Position numbers and translations under genes: made by a program | Assembly (NCBI GenBank): GCA_015178975.1 | Contig: WHVD01000059.1 | Coordinates: 186,001 to 250,000 of the forward strand | Direction: 5' to 3' | DNA: 64,000 nt | DNA from: Hysterangium stoloniferum | Lineage: Eukaryota; Basidiomycota; Agaricomycetes; Hysterangiales; Hysterangiaceae | In this document: one piece after another, positions 22,079 to 35,377 of the stretch | Layout: each line of letters begins with the position of its first letter | Position numbering within the stretch: the stretch's first letter is position 1 | The notes under the pieces: model-generated | The model's input: only the letters and a program-made list of their open reading frames with translations | What the model was told of the DNA's origin: nothing | The model's database searches: none

Positions 22079-23577
22079 CTATTGTGGACGCAACACAAAT
22101 GCCTCCTTACACATAGATATTGCCTCTGCAGAATTGTGCCTAATGAAAATTCCTTGCAATGTCGCCATACTCACACGTCGCTTTTCATTCATTTCCACTT
22201 TTACCAATTCTTCCAACTCACCCCCTTCCCGAAGTAACTCACTGCTCTCCGTCCCATCTCCGTAGAACTGTAAAAATAATCTCTTCGCCTGTGAAGGGCT
22301 TGCGTCATCGAGCAGCTCTATAAGATCCACTCGTCCCGGACGAATCAAAGCAGGATCTAAAGCTTCGATGTGATTTGTTGTCATGAATACAATTCTCTCT
22401 TCTCCTGAAGCAACACCGTCAAGTGCATTGAGAAACCCGGAAAAGGTCACTGATGATTGGTATCTGGAACGTCTTTAATTAAATGCAAAACATAGGTAAA
22501 ATTGCAGCGAACCCATCTTCCGTGGTCTGGACCCGTTTATTAAACGCCGCATCGACATCTTCTATTAGAATAATACTACGTTCTGGAGCATTAGACAGCA
22601 GGTGGTTTAATTTGTCGTCCGCAAGTCCCCGCTCGGAGAGATTGAGCAGACAAATATCGTAGGATAGCGATCCAGCAAGTGCCTGAATAAATGAAGACTT
22701 GCCCGAACCTGGAGGGCCATGCAGAAGATACCCCCTGCGGTATGGAATTCCTTCGAAGGCTTCAGTAAGTCTTGATTTAATAAGATGAAAACATACCTCG
22801 GTCTGCATACCACTTCCGCCGTGAAAGAAACGATTTAATATCCTTACTAATCCTCTCGGTAACTCCATGCTCCAAGACAACACTTTCTAGCGGCCGCTTA
22901 GGTCGGGGCTTTCCAAATGGTCGCCACGAGGTTGCCCATGCTGTATTTATAACTAGTTTCCCTTCTTGTCCTTTCAAAGCTTGCCGTCGAGCCTCGGCGA
23001 GGAGTAGAGGAAAGAGGTGACGATCGCGGGAGAGAGTTGTAAGAGTCACGGTCTCCCAGGGTATTCCAACGGCCATTGAAATCGATTTTGTCTCGCGTTC
23101 ACGTTTCACCTGTCAAACTAATGAATAATCAACGACGTACCGATGCCATAGACGGTACCAATGGGTAATTTAGGGGACACGAACCTGCATCCATGCGCCT
23201 TTATATCTAAACCAATGCGTTCCGGGACCAGCAACAAGGTTGAATATCGCTTCGGAGCTGCCGTTCGGATGTTGCTGATAAGTAGTCTCGAGACTGAGTT
23301 CGTGACTTCGAATGAAACGCGACAGGGCTGAAGGGCGATTGGCTTGAGCTTGCCATGTTAAAAACCACTCAAATGATTTATCTCTGTTTGGAATTTCGAG
23401 GGATACCAACATTCGACGACGGAGAGTGTGTCCCAGAAGGCTGGCAGAGCGTCGGAGAGCAGCGAGACCTACACCAACTCCCTTACGCAATACATTAATA
23501 TGATGCAATTATAACTTAGATATTTTTGAATAACCATTAACCCAAATCCCGCAGAAAAATATGGACTGAATAGTTCT
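22079..23577 (-). CDS. BCS1: Mitochondrial chaperone BCS1 (AAA ATPase)
   Basis: A first recognisable exon (23577-23535) reads [10 protein letters not shown], the BCS1 membrane-anchor signature. It splices to 23481, giving [12 protein letters not shown], then [17 protein letters not shown], the rest of the BCS1 N-terminal domain. The next exon (about 23109-22795) ends WYADR. The AAA exon has Walker [10 protein letters not shown] and Walker [12 protein letters not shown]. The last exon (about 22470-22079) has the FLNALDG segment, [21 protein letters not shown] with the arginine finger region, and a short C-terminus. BCS1 inserts the Rieske iron-sulfur protein into complex III in the mitochondrial inner membrane. 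Basidiomycetes also have BCS1-like paralogues, so it may be one of these. No ATG is visible in frame just upstream of PYFSAG, so the first codons may lie in another small exon. Confidence 0.88.
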
Positions 23578-26500
23578 ATATCAGGGAAAAATGTAATGAT
23601 TAATGAATGTTTTATATTGCGCACTTGGAACCAAGAAATTGTTCTAAAATGTTATGGGTTCCACTAGTTGATGGAGGCGATAATGGTTCAGAAGCTTGGC
23701 TGACATTATTTAGTGATACTGAGTCTACAGTTGTTGGTGGTTTTTCAACGCCGTTTGACATTCGTAACGAGTGTCACACCAAGCTCACGTCACGGCGTGA
23801 CATTGCCCACTTTCATCAAGCTAGAATTTAAATTTTCCAAAGCTCCCTAGACAGTGCATAGACTCATCATTTTATTATGTGGCATATATTCAAAATTTTA
23901 TCAAGCATAGTTGAGGCCATTTCCCATGCAAGACCATCCCCCCAGCAAATTCTTCCTGGGTTGTCCAGGGGCTAGGATTTTTTGTTTAAAATCAAACCCA
24001 TTCACGAAAGGAGGTATTGCGTTAATCCATTTCTCCCTCAAGTCAAGGAACGATTCATAGTTTTGGGGGGGTCTGCCACCATCTTAGTGGCACCGCGAAC
24101 CGGCTGCCTTCTCGACCTTCCCCTGAAAAAAATACCGTCGTCTTATGACTAGCCTTTATGATCTCAAACATAAACTCACGGAAGAGGGCGAGGCGGATCC
24201 AATTCATTCTTCCTATTCCTGACATGTGAGGATCGACTTTTAGGCCTGGTTGATTGATTTCGGACTTGATTAGAAGAGCCACTAGGATATATGCTTCGAT
24301 ACAACCCAAAGTCTCAGATGGACTGCGCTACACACATGCCATCCTCATCGCTCTGTGTAGACCAGGATCAGTTAGATATTACATCCCCACCGCTTTCTCT
24401 GAAATAACGGGATGGAGAGGAGGTCCGACCCGACGTAGTAAACGCATCTTCCCTACATCGCTTCTTCCGCTATTATCAACACCCCGAAGAGACGGAATGG
24501 ATATTTCTGCGGGCGACGACGCCGCAAAATATCTAGGCATGGCCATCCTGTTGTCGTGATACAAAAACGGGCTATAATTAACAGTGTTCGAGCAGGCAAC
24601 AGACAAGAGGAAAAGCTTTCTAAAGCTTTTAAACAACCAACACGGCGTGGGAGGTTACGGTCAAAGCGCTTTTGTGGACCGTTCATGTCAAAGAGAGTGG
24701 GCCACAATGAGCAAGCTTGTGACCTGAACCCCACTTATTCCACCCCCCGACCTCTGCACATTTGTTCCACCGACCCAATTGCCCGGAACGTGTTTTGTAT
24801 ATGCATGTTTTACGGAAACTCACTCATGTAGTGTGGCACTTAAAGAACAGCATTACTGCTTTTGTGTGTGCATTTTCCACGGAAAACAACTCCTGTGGTG
24901 GACTGGAGGAACGGCATTATCCAATGTTACACTTAGCCTTAATACTCAAGACCAGGATAACAAAAAAACGCTTGACTGTGTGCATCATTATTATATCATA
25001 ACAAAACAGCAAAGAAACATAATGACTAGAAGTCAGAGCAGCATAATTATATCATCTACCTGTCCGCTGTTATGTATCTAACCAGGCGTTCCCTCCCCTC
25101 TTTCCCCGTATTCCGGACCCCCACCCTCTCGATTTCCGTCCTGTTCTCCTTTGCACCGCCATTACTAATTGGTCACGGGACTGCCGCCTCCTCACTCTCC
25201 ACTGAACTCGCTTCGCTCTCTTCATATTGGGACTAAACGTCATTATCATGTCCTCCCGTGTAGCCACACTGCTCGGTCTCTCGTTTTCCACGCTGGGAAA
25301 GTGGATTAATACCAGATGGCGCATGAAATCAACTCTGACATGCTCACTCATTTGAATAAGAGAACCATGAGAGGGGTTCAGATGTTTCCGCAATAGGGAC
25401 ATCAATTACAACGTATCGTGGTGGTACAATTATTTGCGCTATTGCGCGAAAGAAGGGTGTAGAGTTGAAAAATCGAGAACGAGACTCCGTCGTTTTGGGG
25501 GGACCTCTGACTGATTCAGGCATTAGCAGGTTCCTGTTGAGACGCAAAATTACAAGAGGTTGACTTTCAGTTTGGCCGTTTCAATCCTGCTTGAGACTCT
25601 CTATATCCCAATTCTCCTTTTGTTCGGGAGTATACCTTCTATTTGTAGTCAGACAGGGCTCCGTTACTATTTCAGGCTCTTTCCAGATGACGGGTTGTTG
25701 TTGAAGACAATAAGCTCCTCGTATGGGACCGTTTGAAGCACATTAACAGATGTGTGATAATTTTCTTTTGTCTTAACCAACTGCCACTTTCGGATCTGGC
25801 GCTTAATTAATGCATCTTTCTTCCTGAATTACCGAAATCTGTAGTTCGAGACCACGCTTTGAAGCTCTTAAAATCAGGTCATGATACAACGTATACATCT
25901 CATGCCTTTCCGGGAAATTTTAGGGGTCATTATGCAGCAGGGATACACGCAAGGTCAGGGACAAGTCGAAGCCACGTCACTGAGCGTACCGAGTACTATT
26001 GTTCTCTTAATCCCGACTCTATCATATAGTGTCTCAATCTTAATCTATTGGGTCATGATATAGCTCTCTAACGTGCTCGTGCTTTGTTGTGTTTCAATCC
26101 ACATGCCGATTCATACCGGACAACTGATGTATTGAAAGTACTGAGAATCAAGGCTCCGTTGTACATTCCATCGTTTGACAATTGGTTGTCGATACCTTAA
26201 CGATTTTGGCGATGTGTCAATCATATCACATTGGATCAGGTCTCGGCTTTAAGATCCTCATAGTCCTCTAATCGTGTTGGCAGTAATACTCGTTGCCTCT
26301 AGCCGCTATGCGGTTCGCCCCTCGCGGTTCGCTCTTCGAATTGCTATGATAAAATTGGCTGAATGGCCGATAAGGATCTTTGGATGCAGGCTAGGGCTTG
26401 ACTACAGTTAGGCATTGGCTGGAAGTAGGAGTCGTAAATGGTTCTCTTTCCTCCCACCTGCCACGTCGCATGCCGTGCACATGGACATTCCTGGTGTCTT

Positions 26501-27710
26501 GTTTTTTACAAACCCCTTGTGCTCATTCGGGGATTCGCTAGTACATGCATGTGGATCAAGCGGTCGCAATTGACAAGTCCTGCATATTTTTGTAGGAAAT
26601 TTGACGGTGAGTTTCTCATCACCCCTCCCAGCAATCATATGGGCAATTTAGAAGATTGGGATTCCAAGTAACGTCTCAGATCTTATGCATGGTAATGTAA
26701 AAAAAGATTCTCAGAGCGCAGGTAGACGCAATTTGCGTATCTTCACAATCAGACTTGCTTCTTTCAACCTCTGTCTCCCATCATTGGAATTCCCGGTAAG
26801 GGTCGAGAAGCCCTTAACACCCCTATGTTCGCTGGATCATAATCCCATCTGCTCTCTGGAATGGCCATGATTCTCCATTTCTTCACCCTTGAGGGCAGGC
26901 CTAGCTAATTGAAGATGCGATGTCAGTACTGGGGATCAATCTGCGGCCGGAAATCCGGGATTTATGGCTTTGATGTCGAGGGAAGTCGGTTCGCGCCAAA
27001 TACTTCATCGCAATTAATTCCCCAACATATGCATCCATAGGAAGGGGATCTAGAGACAATACTTTTAAATTGCGTCCGTTATAAATTTCTTACGCATTTA
27101 CGTATGGGCGAGGCATGAATGGTCTGTTTCATGAGAAGGGCCGCGTGATGTTGGCGAAGCACCGCGACCAATGTTGTACCGTAACAAACAGAAGCGGTAT
27201 ATATATTTCATAGGCTCCCGTGGATAAGTTCTATGGAGCTGGGAGCCCGATTCCTTGACGGCTTAAACGAGTTTTATAGATCCATTAAATCGTTTCGTGA
27301 CCATAGGAGTTCATTAAGTCACTGGTGCGATATAGCCTATTTGTTCAAGTTGTTGGCCATCTGGGAGTGTGGAGGAAGTGGGTTTTATCGCTTAACTGGA
27401 ACCAGCAAGGGCCTGACCTCCTTTGTGAGTTACAATGTCCATAGTTTTGTTTTTAGAATATCTTTAGTGATTTAAACGTGGCAGTAAAAATGCGGAATCC
27501 GCATCATTATTGGGCACGGACCCAACCCCGGGAGTATTTACACGTGATCCAACCAAAATGGCTATGAAACAACCTTCGGAATCTTGAATCAACTAAAAAT
27601 AGAGACAAACGTCACATTATGTCAGCAGCAATGTGGTGCGGTCCCTAGCCTGAGGGTTCCCACTCCTTCCTCTCTATCTCCTCGATTCTGTATGCTTCAT
27701 CTACCAGTAA
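23578..27710. other. Long intergenic stretch without recognisable gene
   Basis: Only short, overlapping frames on both strands; none carries a known motif or joins to others across plausible introns. There are no obvious LTR ends or tandem repeats. The last few hundred bases (about 27400-27710) are the promoter side of the CSC1-type gene, with a pyrimidine-rich stretch at 27658-27690 just before its ATG. Relics too old to recognise may be present. Confidence 0.4.
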
Positions 27711-30700
27711 ATGGCGACGATTCAAGACCGTTCGTTTAGTCCGAATTATCATGGATTGAAGAACCAGCTGAGCGTTGCGGGCGTGTTGACTGCCTTTTGC
27801 CTAACGGGTTACGAATTGATGAGGAGAAAGCGACGAGGACGGGGGCTGAATTCAGGCCATGAAATTGGCCAGGATGTTGGAAGCGTTGAGACTTGGGAAT
27901 TTGGGTAGTAAGTCGGCTTGTGTGACTTGTGTACAGCGGCTGTTTAGCTCATACTGTCATCAAAGTCTGTACCAAGGTCGTTGTTGGGCCAAGTGAGTCA
28001 CAGAGCTCTGATAGCTATGATTTTTTCAACTTCTAGGATCTCTTACCAGGAAGCCTTCACCACCACTTCCGAAGTGGCCACTGGAATGGATCAAACAGGC
28101 GCTAGCACTGCCCGAGACATCGCTTCCTGATTTGATTGGGATCGATGCCACGCTGTATATAAGATTTTTGAAAGGATGCCGTGAGTTTATTTCTGCAATA
28201 AATGATGTGTCCCATTTCCTGCTCTGGGAAAACTCGAGAATATTGAAATTTGGACCTCTCCTATACGGTGGTGGTATTGGTAGACGAATTCTTATGATTA
28301 TTACTTTATAGGTTTATTTATGCTCTTACATACTTGCACGACATTTCCCATTCTATTCACTATCCATCTAGTATTCTCTCCGGACACTATTGCTTCGGAC
28401 TCAATGTACAAAGCGTCCATTTCATCACTTGTTCAGTCGGGTAAAGGCCTACGTCTATTATTTGTTCATGTCATTCTTGCATATTATATCGCCATTACGT
28501 GGATCCTCAACTTACTTTGGATCGCCCGTGGTACCTTCAGGTACCGCGCTAAAGCCATAGAAAATCTGGCGGAAGACTTCTCTCAAACAGATTCAATGTT
28601 TCACGTTCCCGAGGGAAAGGAGAATTTGGCGCTGCGGTTACGGACGGTCATGGTCACCAATGTACCTGCTCATTTACGAAGCGAGAAGGCTCTCAAGGAA
28701 TACTTCGAATATTACATGTCCCGGCCCTTTTCTAGACCTCCCATTGCACCTGGTTTTATCCCGAAAATAATGGCATTCTTACTTAACCGTGCCGCATCGT
28801 CTTCTGCAGTACGTCGCTTCAAGGCAATAGGCGAAGATACTGCGACAGAGAATCTGACAGCCGATCAGGATAAGGCGTCGCCAGCAATCGTTGACCGCAT
28901 TGTTATTGCACGAAAGATGACGGAACTTGCATCTCTGTTGGAGCGACGGCTGGAGGTATTGAAAAAACTCGAGTATTCGCATGTTCGCCTCGCACGGAAG
29001 GCACTCCTGGCCACTCGGCAACGCATTGATGATCCCAGCCCTGACACTAAGAACTTACTTACACGTATTACATCCTTGAAGTCTACCACAGCCAAGCCAG
29101 ACGAAGAAGCCGTTGATGTGGAGGCAATGGCTCAAGAGAAAAAAGTTACTGACGCCCTTGCGTCCTTTGTAGCTGAATTTCATGTACCATCCCCAAAGCC
29201 TATTCGGAGGAACATTTCACGATTTCGTCATTTCAATGATAACTTGAATTCCTTATCCACCTGTACTACTGACTCTCCCACATTACCGACGGCCAGTCAA
29301 CCTGGGGTAAATGAGAATTATACCGTATGGGAGGCATTATATGATCTTCCCCGAGCAGCATTGGACGCATACCAACCCCTTATACGCTTGAATAAGCTCT
29401 TTCGTGGTCAAACTGTTCCCGCCATCGATTATTATACTGCTAAGCTTGGCCTGCTAACTGCTCTTATTAACGAGAATCGTGGACGTGCCCTTGAAGCATA
29501 CCCGCCATCATCAACGGCATTTGTCACGTTCGAGAAAATCGAAGATGCTCGTCGCGCAGCCAAATTCTTACAAGTTCATCCTCGGAATCCATTGGAGTGC
29601 TCAGTGATGCCGGCTCCTGATGTAGCCGATTTAGATTGGGCTCGAGTGATGAAAACTGCTTTCACGGGAGAGGTGAATGACCCAAAAAAGGTTCTTATGA
29701 TGTATTAACGCCCAGTCCTTTAGTTCCTCAAAGATTGGGTCGTAGATCTAGGTGTATGGTAAGCGGTTGTGATAGTGAAATTATTTGATGACGAGTGCTA
29801 ACCATAGTAACAGGACTTTCACATGCTCCTGGATTATTCCTGTGGGTGTCGTTTCATTGGGTTGATGAGGTGCGGTGCTCTGACGCGGGGTAGGTGTCTC
29901 TTCTTATTGGTTTGGTCAATATCCAGAATCTGGCTGTAGTCATCCCAGGGCTCGTAAGTCTACGCTAGGATTATGCCACTAACAGCGGTGTTCACGATCG
30001 TCTTTTTGATAGCAAAGATTCTTCGATAGACACCCTAAAGACAAAGAGGCAATATCATCCCTGCTGCCCACCATCCTGGTGTCACTTCTCACCATCCTCA
30101 TCCCAATGATTCTCCTCCTGATCGCAAAGAAAGCGCACACGATTATCACGTTCAGTAAACTTCACGACACTATCATGGTTCGCTATTGGAAATTTCTCGT
30201 CTGTAACCTTTTGATATTTTTCTGCGTTGGTGTTGTGGCATTAGAATCATTCTTAGCGTCTTTCAAGAGTTCGGTCAACTTTTTCCCTTTACTGGCATCG
30301 ACATTTCCTGTCGCGGGACCCTTTTATGTTGGGTGAGTGATTGGCTTCTGTTCGCCAGGAAGTTGTGATTGACATTTCTCCTTCAGTTGGTGTAAGTAAT
30401 GGCCTATGCTAGGTGTGGTTCTTGTGCTCAATTCCCATCAGTAATATTACAGACCAGCATCCACGGCTTTTTAGAGCTGGGATTATGTACGTATATCATA
30501 TTCATCCCTAGCCATTAGTAGAGCTCACCCTCACCCCTAGATGGCGTGAGTAGCATTGTATTCTGTAGAAGCAACGCTTAACAAACTTCTAATATCTAGC
30601 TCCCTCTCATTCTATACCCCTCTACACGTCGTTCTAAGACTCTACGCCAGCGCGCCGCCGGCATACGTCCAAGAACTTTTAATTTTTATTGTGCGTCACT

Positions 30701-32664
30701 GAATCGTTGTAGTTCAGGTTGCATTCTGTACTGTCTGACCAACGCACGTACACTCATAGATTGGCTTCCCAACCACGTTCTCGTAATGACCATTGTAGCT
30801 TGTTTCGCATTACTCAATCCCCTTGTAATACCCTTCGCGTTCGTGTATTTCTCTGTCGAATCTGGTGTGTATACTACTTGAACTCCACCTATTATCCTGT
30901 TACTCATTGTCTTTGCAGTCATTGTAAAACATCAGGTTTGCAGCCTTGTCGCAGTATACTGACAGAGCGTTTACTCGACTTTTTAAGCTTATTCACGTAT
31001 ATGCCAAAACGTATGAAAATAACGGACAACTTATTTTGATTCGGATAATGAGATATTCATTGGATGCGTTGTTACTGGCACATGTAAGTCATTGAGAACT
31101 AAGATCACGATGCATACTTACAGCATTCTAGGTTATCTTTCTTGCCTTCCTTCTTGTTCTCAAGGAGACGTCGGAAGCCGCAGTGACAGGTATTCTTCTT
31201 GGTTTGACCTTCATCACGAAACTACTGTGAGTTCTCCTCAAGTCTTTTGATCTATCTGATTCAGCTCTTTATAGGCTCACTCGCTTATGTCGCGCCAAAT
31301 TCGCTGAAACTGACCGAACGGAAGACTTCGTTTATAGTAAGCTAAACGGTGAGATGGCACCTCCAGATGTCACCGAAGACTCCGGAGGAGGTGAGCCGGA
31401 AACCGATCAGCCAGGGAATGACACGCTTGCCGATTTTCTCCCTTATGGCACTACTAAATTCTGGACATGGAAGTCACTAAGACGAATTCCATTCAAGTAC
31501 ACATCCGTCCCACAAAAGCGGGCAGTAAAGCGACCGGCCAATCCTTTTGGACCAAACGCTTTATTGCATCAGCCACGTACTCCGCCAGAACACCCGGAAT
31601 TGGGCAATAATGGTCAAAATAGCAGGGCTCCCAGGTTGGACTACGTCACAGCATCCGTAGAATGCAGGACTTTTGCGGACGCAATAGCACCTCCTTTGCA
31701 GACTGTGAACAGCCCACCCAGGCACACGTCTAGGGATTCACCTCAACCTATTGTCATACCCCACGTGCGACACGACACATGGGACGATTCTCCTCGTCTT
31801 GACCGCCCATATGAGAACCCATATTACGTTGCTCCGATCGAAAATTTTCTTTGGTTGCCGCGAAATCCGTTTGGAGTTTTAGATCTTGACGACTCAGTTG
31901 ATCTACATCAAGCCCTTACCAGCGAAGTCGGCGCAGGAAAGCTAGGGCAGTGGATGGACGAGGCTGGGGAACCTTTTAAATCGCAGCCTGATCCACTTGT
32001 GGAAACACCCGACTCATTGCCGCCCCCTGACGTAACTGAACAAGATTCAAGGTCAAGCTTCCCCTTCATTCCCAGCCGACGCCCGAGCGGGAACGAGGGA
32101 ATCTCCATGTCGTCTGTATTGTCAGCGCGTGCGAATAGGACTGAGCATGAAGTCGAAGTTGATCACACCATTCGCCCGCCATCCATTTTGAGGACAGCAA
32201 GCCACTACAGTGACTCGGAATCCAGACGGTATACTGCGCCACGCAGAAGACGCAGCAGTGCGTTCTCTATCTCGAAACCCCTTATGACGGGTTCCGAACA
32301 GGCAGCTTCTGGCGTTTTTGCTCCAATTTACCAAGTGGACACCGCTCGTTCACAGCAACGATCAAGGTCCAAGATATACGATCCTGTCCGTGAACCAGAC
32401 GTTCAAGCCCAGGGGGCATTCTTAGATTCTACCCTGAGTATTTCCCTCTCACAGCGCGAACAGAGACAGAAGTCGACAGGATCGGCTATACCCGTACGAG
32501 AAGCCGTAGTAGGCGAAATTATTGTTGAAGAACAGGTAGAGGCGATGGAACGTATTTGGCGGGAAGAGGAGGAACAGCGGCGAGCCGAGAAACCTTCGTG
32601 GTGGAATGGTTGGTTATGGCATAAAAATCAGGCGAAGCCAAGTCAGGAAGAAGAAAAACAGTAA
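27711..32664 (+). CDS. CSC1: CSC1/OSCA-type (DUF221, RSN1) calcium-permeable channel
   Basis: Large multi-exon membrane protein. Exon 1 (27711-27906) ends near WEFG. Exon 2 (from about 28037) gives KPSPPLPKWPLEWIKQALALPETSLPDLIGIDATLYIRFLKGC. The long exon (about 28316-29673) has TM segments, FRYRAKAI, then the cytosolic domain RTVMVTNVPAHLRSE and STAFVTFEKIEDARRAAKF. The frame's apparent stop at 29708 lies inside an intron. Short exons follow: WVVDLG-type, FTCSWIIPVG, VSLLIGLVNIQNLAVVIPGL, FFDRHPKDKEAISSLLPTIL (about 30020-30085), then the 7-TM core, including SKLHDTIMVRYWKFLVCNLLIFF and ASTFPVAGPFYVG. Later exons include LTRLCRAKFAETDRTEDFVYSKLNGE. The C-terminal exon to 32664 is a long cytosolic tail rich in Pro, Ser, Arg. 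These proteins are osmosensitive cation channels or scramblases of the plasma membrane or endomembranes. The exon count is approximate; the gene looks intact. Confidence 0.9.
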
Positions 32665-33114
32665 AGAACAATATATCCTTGATATTCCCGACATGTTACG
32701 ACTTCTGTTAGTTTTCGGCTCATGTGACTAGTCAAATATATCTTTTACCTCGGAGCGGCAGTTGCCACACAACTTTTTTGATACATGAGTAAATACAACA
32801 AAATAACGAGACATGACAATGACAATGCGGCTAATGAAACTCGAATGAGACACTCTGATCGACGTAACTGCAATATCGCTCTTGTGGCCGTCCGTACAAC
32901 TGACATACTAAATTGACCGAGAGTGAACCCACTTTTTTCATACTAGGGCAATAAAAGATAAGAGTTGATATTTCCTTCATGACGAGCTTTATGGATAGCC
33001 TACCGGGGAGAACACTGTAACGGATGATAATCTCTACTTGTCCATTGATTCTTGAATCGTTTTAGAGATCTGATATTAAAATAGCACTGTCCACCTCAAT
33101 CAAACTCGAACACT
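32665..33114. other. Intergenic, no gene recognised
   Basis: Between the CSC1-type gene (plus) and a minus-strand candidate gene; probably holds the two 3' ends facing each other. Nothing else was seen. Confidence 0.4.
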
Positions 33115-33840
33115 TCACGGCCTACTCACCCGAAACCACTTAAGCTCCTCTTCTAATTGGCTAGCGCAATTTTTCAGAAGAATCTTGATGCCTTGGTGTC
33201 TGAAGAAACGATTGAAACCAGACATGTCCTCGACGCTGGTCACATGTTTGATTATCGTGCTCACCGCCCTCTTCATGTATAGGTAACCCCCCTGAGAATA
33301 TTCATATACCAATACCGATATGAACACTTACGATAGCAACTCCTCCAGAGAGAACTTGAGATTTATTGACAGGTCGGCGGTCAACAATAACGGTGTCAAG
33401 GACCGGATTCGCTACTCGATCCTGGTTTTCAGGAGAGCGGTCGTGTGAGCATTCTCTTGAATGATCTGAACATAAAAACACTGATTAGTATTCGTTATAA
33501 AATGAGCAGCTATGTGGCTTACTGAAAAAATGTTTTTAGTGGAGGCGCAAAGCCATGTCAACTGGCCAAACGCCCGGAACATCTCCCACAGAACCTCCTG
33601 ACCCTGCCTGAAGCCCACTTGTATCCGTCCGATGAAAGGAAAAACGTCTCATAGCGGCAAAATGTGAGGGGAACAGAGAGAAGAGTAACCAGTGTGGTTT
33701 ATCACGAGCCTTACTAATAGTAGACAGAAATTTCTCATAAACAGAGAACAGTAAGTAAGAAGACAAAATATTTGGCTCCAGATTTAACCGAATTGGCCTT
33801 CCCGCCAATCTCAAATCGAACTACCTTACAGAAAATAGCT
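33115..33840 (-). CDS. Unrecognised multi-exon gene candidate
   Basis: Minus-strand frames separated by plausible GT..AG introns give an ordered helical protein. The order is SVYEKFLSTISKARDKPHWLLFSLFPSHFAAMRRFSFHRTD (33740-33620), then EMFRAFGQLTWLCASTKNIF (33590-33535), IIQENAHTTALLKTRIE (33465-33415), GGVAI, and MKRAVSTIIKHVTSVEDMSGFNRFFRHQGIKILLKNCASQLEEELKWFRVS (33270-33120). The pattern of amphipathic helices and the intron spacing suggest a real or recently lost gene. I do not recognise the family and assign no function. Start and exact phases are uncertain, and a frame change near 33600 is not cleanly explained by an intron, so it may be a pseudogene. Confidence 0.4.
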
Positions 33841-34909
33841 CATCGAAAGTTGTCATCCACACACAAGCTTCAGATTCCCTTTATCAAGGCTGGAAATGAG
33901 ACGTTATTACGAGAGCGGTAGCAACAGTGTCCGTAGGTAGACGCAGAGCGGCCGTGTGTATTGCTGCCCAGTAGTCTAAAAGGGAGAAAATACTCCAAAG
34001 ATATCGATGTCGACTAAACCTCAGGAAAACCTGACGTTAACGTCACTCCGACGAGTGGCGATCGATCGTTGCGGTGCATACATGGACGCCTGGGTGAAGA
34101 TGAACATCCTACGACCAGTTTGTTGTCCACCCATGCGCGTATTAAGACAAATTCCTCTGTTCCCTTCACAAAAGAACTATGGGGCATGCGTATGGGGGGC
34201 TCCTCGGAAATTTATTAGTAGCTCAAGCAAAGTGGATTAAATCAAAGATGAGGGTTCTGAGGTTTCGCAGTTTGCCCTCTGAGAGGGAACTTGAAGTATA
34301 TTTTTCTCGGAAACAATCGTGTCATTCAATGACAAAACAATATTAGAATAACTTGGGGACGGAAATTCGATGTTTACGAGCCGAACTGAGCTTTCTTCCT
34401 TGACGGTGGCTGTGTCTGTGAGTCGAGTTCGGTGGCGTAAGTGGCTGAGAACTCACTCATAAATAACTATGATGAACGTGTACTTTTCAAATACACATAG
34501 TTGGCGGTGAATTGTTACCGTGGTTTTCAATTGTCTGCTGGCGCATCCTACACCGTGTTTGGACTCTCCTTGTGTCACAGGAAAACGCTCTTTACGCGTG
34601 TTGCTGCTCTGCTACTGACAGGTTACTCAAAACACCGTTTACAATATGAAGAAGCTGAAGATTCATGCTAAGATGTCGAGGGATAGGAGAAGGAGATATG
34701 GTTTAAATTACATGATTTCCTATTGACAGAGCATGTATGTCATTTCTCTGTCTTTAAAAATATTTAAAGAGTATTACTTTATTCGGGATTAATTGTTTTG
34801 TGGAGATCCAATTAGTTCTGTTTTTTTTTTTCAGGGGAGTCGGAGGGTCTATAATTGTGGGAATGTATCCCATGAGTAGATGAGGGGCATCGCTCTAAAT
34901 GTGGTCAAC
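33841..34909. other. Intergenic, no gene recognised
   Basis: No motif-bearing frame on either strand. AT-rich towards the tRNA gene, with a T run at 34821-34831. Confidence 0.4.
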
Positions 34910-34992
34910 GGTTCTATGGGGTAGTGGTTAGCCCCCGGGATTTTGATTACATCATTGTTTCCCGTGACCCCGGTTCGAATCCGGGTAAAACC
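34910..34992 (+). tRNA. tRNA-Gln (TTG) with 12-nt intron
   Basis: Folds as a cloverleaf: acceptor GGTTCTA with TAAAACC (one C-A mismatch, pair 5-68), D-arm with TAGTGGTTAG, anticodon stem CGGGA with TCCCG, and T-arm CCCGG TTCGAAT CCGGG. The anticodon loop is 19 nt; taking an intron of 12 nt after position 37 leaves TTTTGAT with anticodon TTG, which decodes CAA (Gln). The B-box GGTTCGAATCC matches the pol III consensus and a T run (34995-35000) follows as terminator. The GGTTCTA start fits eukaryotic tRNA-Gln. The mature 3' CCA is not encoded. Confidence 0.85.
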
Positions 34993-35377
34993 TGGTTTTT
35001 TGCCCTTTTCACCGGGCAGCCTCATAGATAGAATTTCCAGTCACTTTTTGTAGGTTGTAGAGTTAGCTTGGTGAGTATTCTGCATGTCATGAACTACCGC
35101 ACATTGCAAATCACCTCTTTTGGCTGGCAATTCACCACCTAATCCCCATTCTTATATTAGAGTATGATACCTGTACACCGGGATGTATGTAACACGCAGG
35201 TCCCGATCATCATTGCGAGCCATTTCAAAAGGAAGAGCATAAGCACGCGCCCGGACAGAACAGATTTTGCTCGCCGATTGAACACTATATCACAATGGCA
35301 AACTGACATGAAGTCTACACACGACTGGTTAAAAGTAACGAGTCCCAACATAAATTTGCTTCGAAACCCATAAATAA

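Noticed and set aside
29674-29708. Stop codon ending the CSC1-type gene at 29708
   Set aside because: The family continues with its 7-TM core downstream in frame after short introns, so this stop is intronic.
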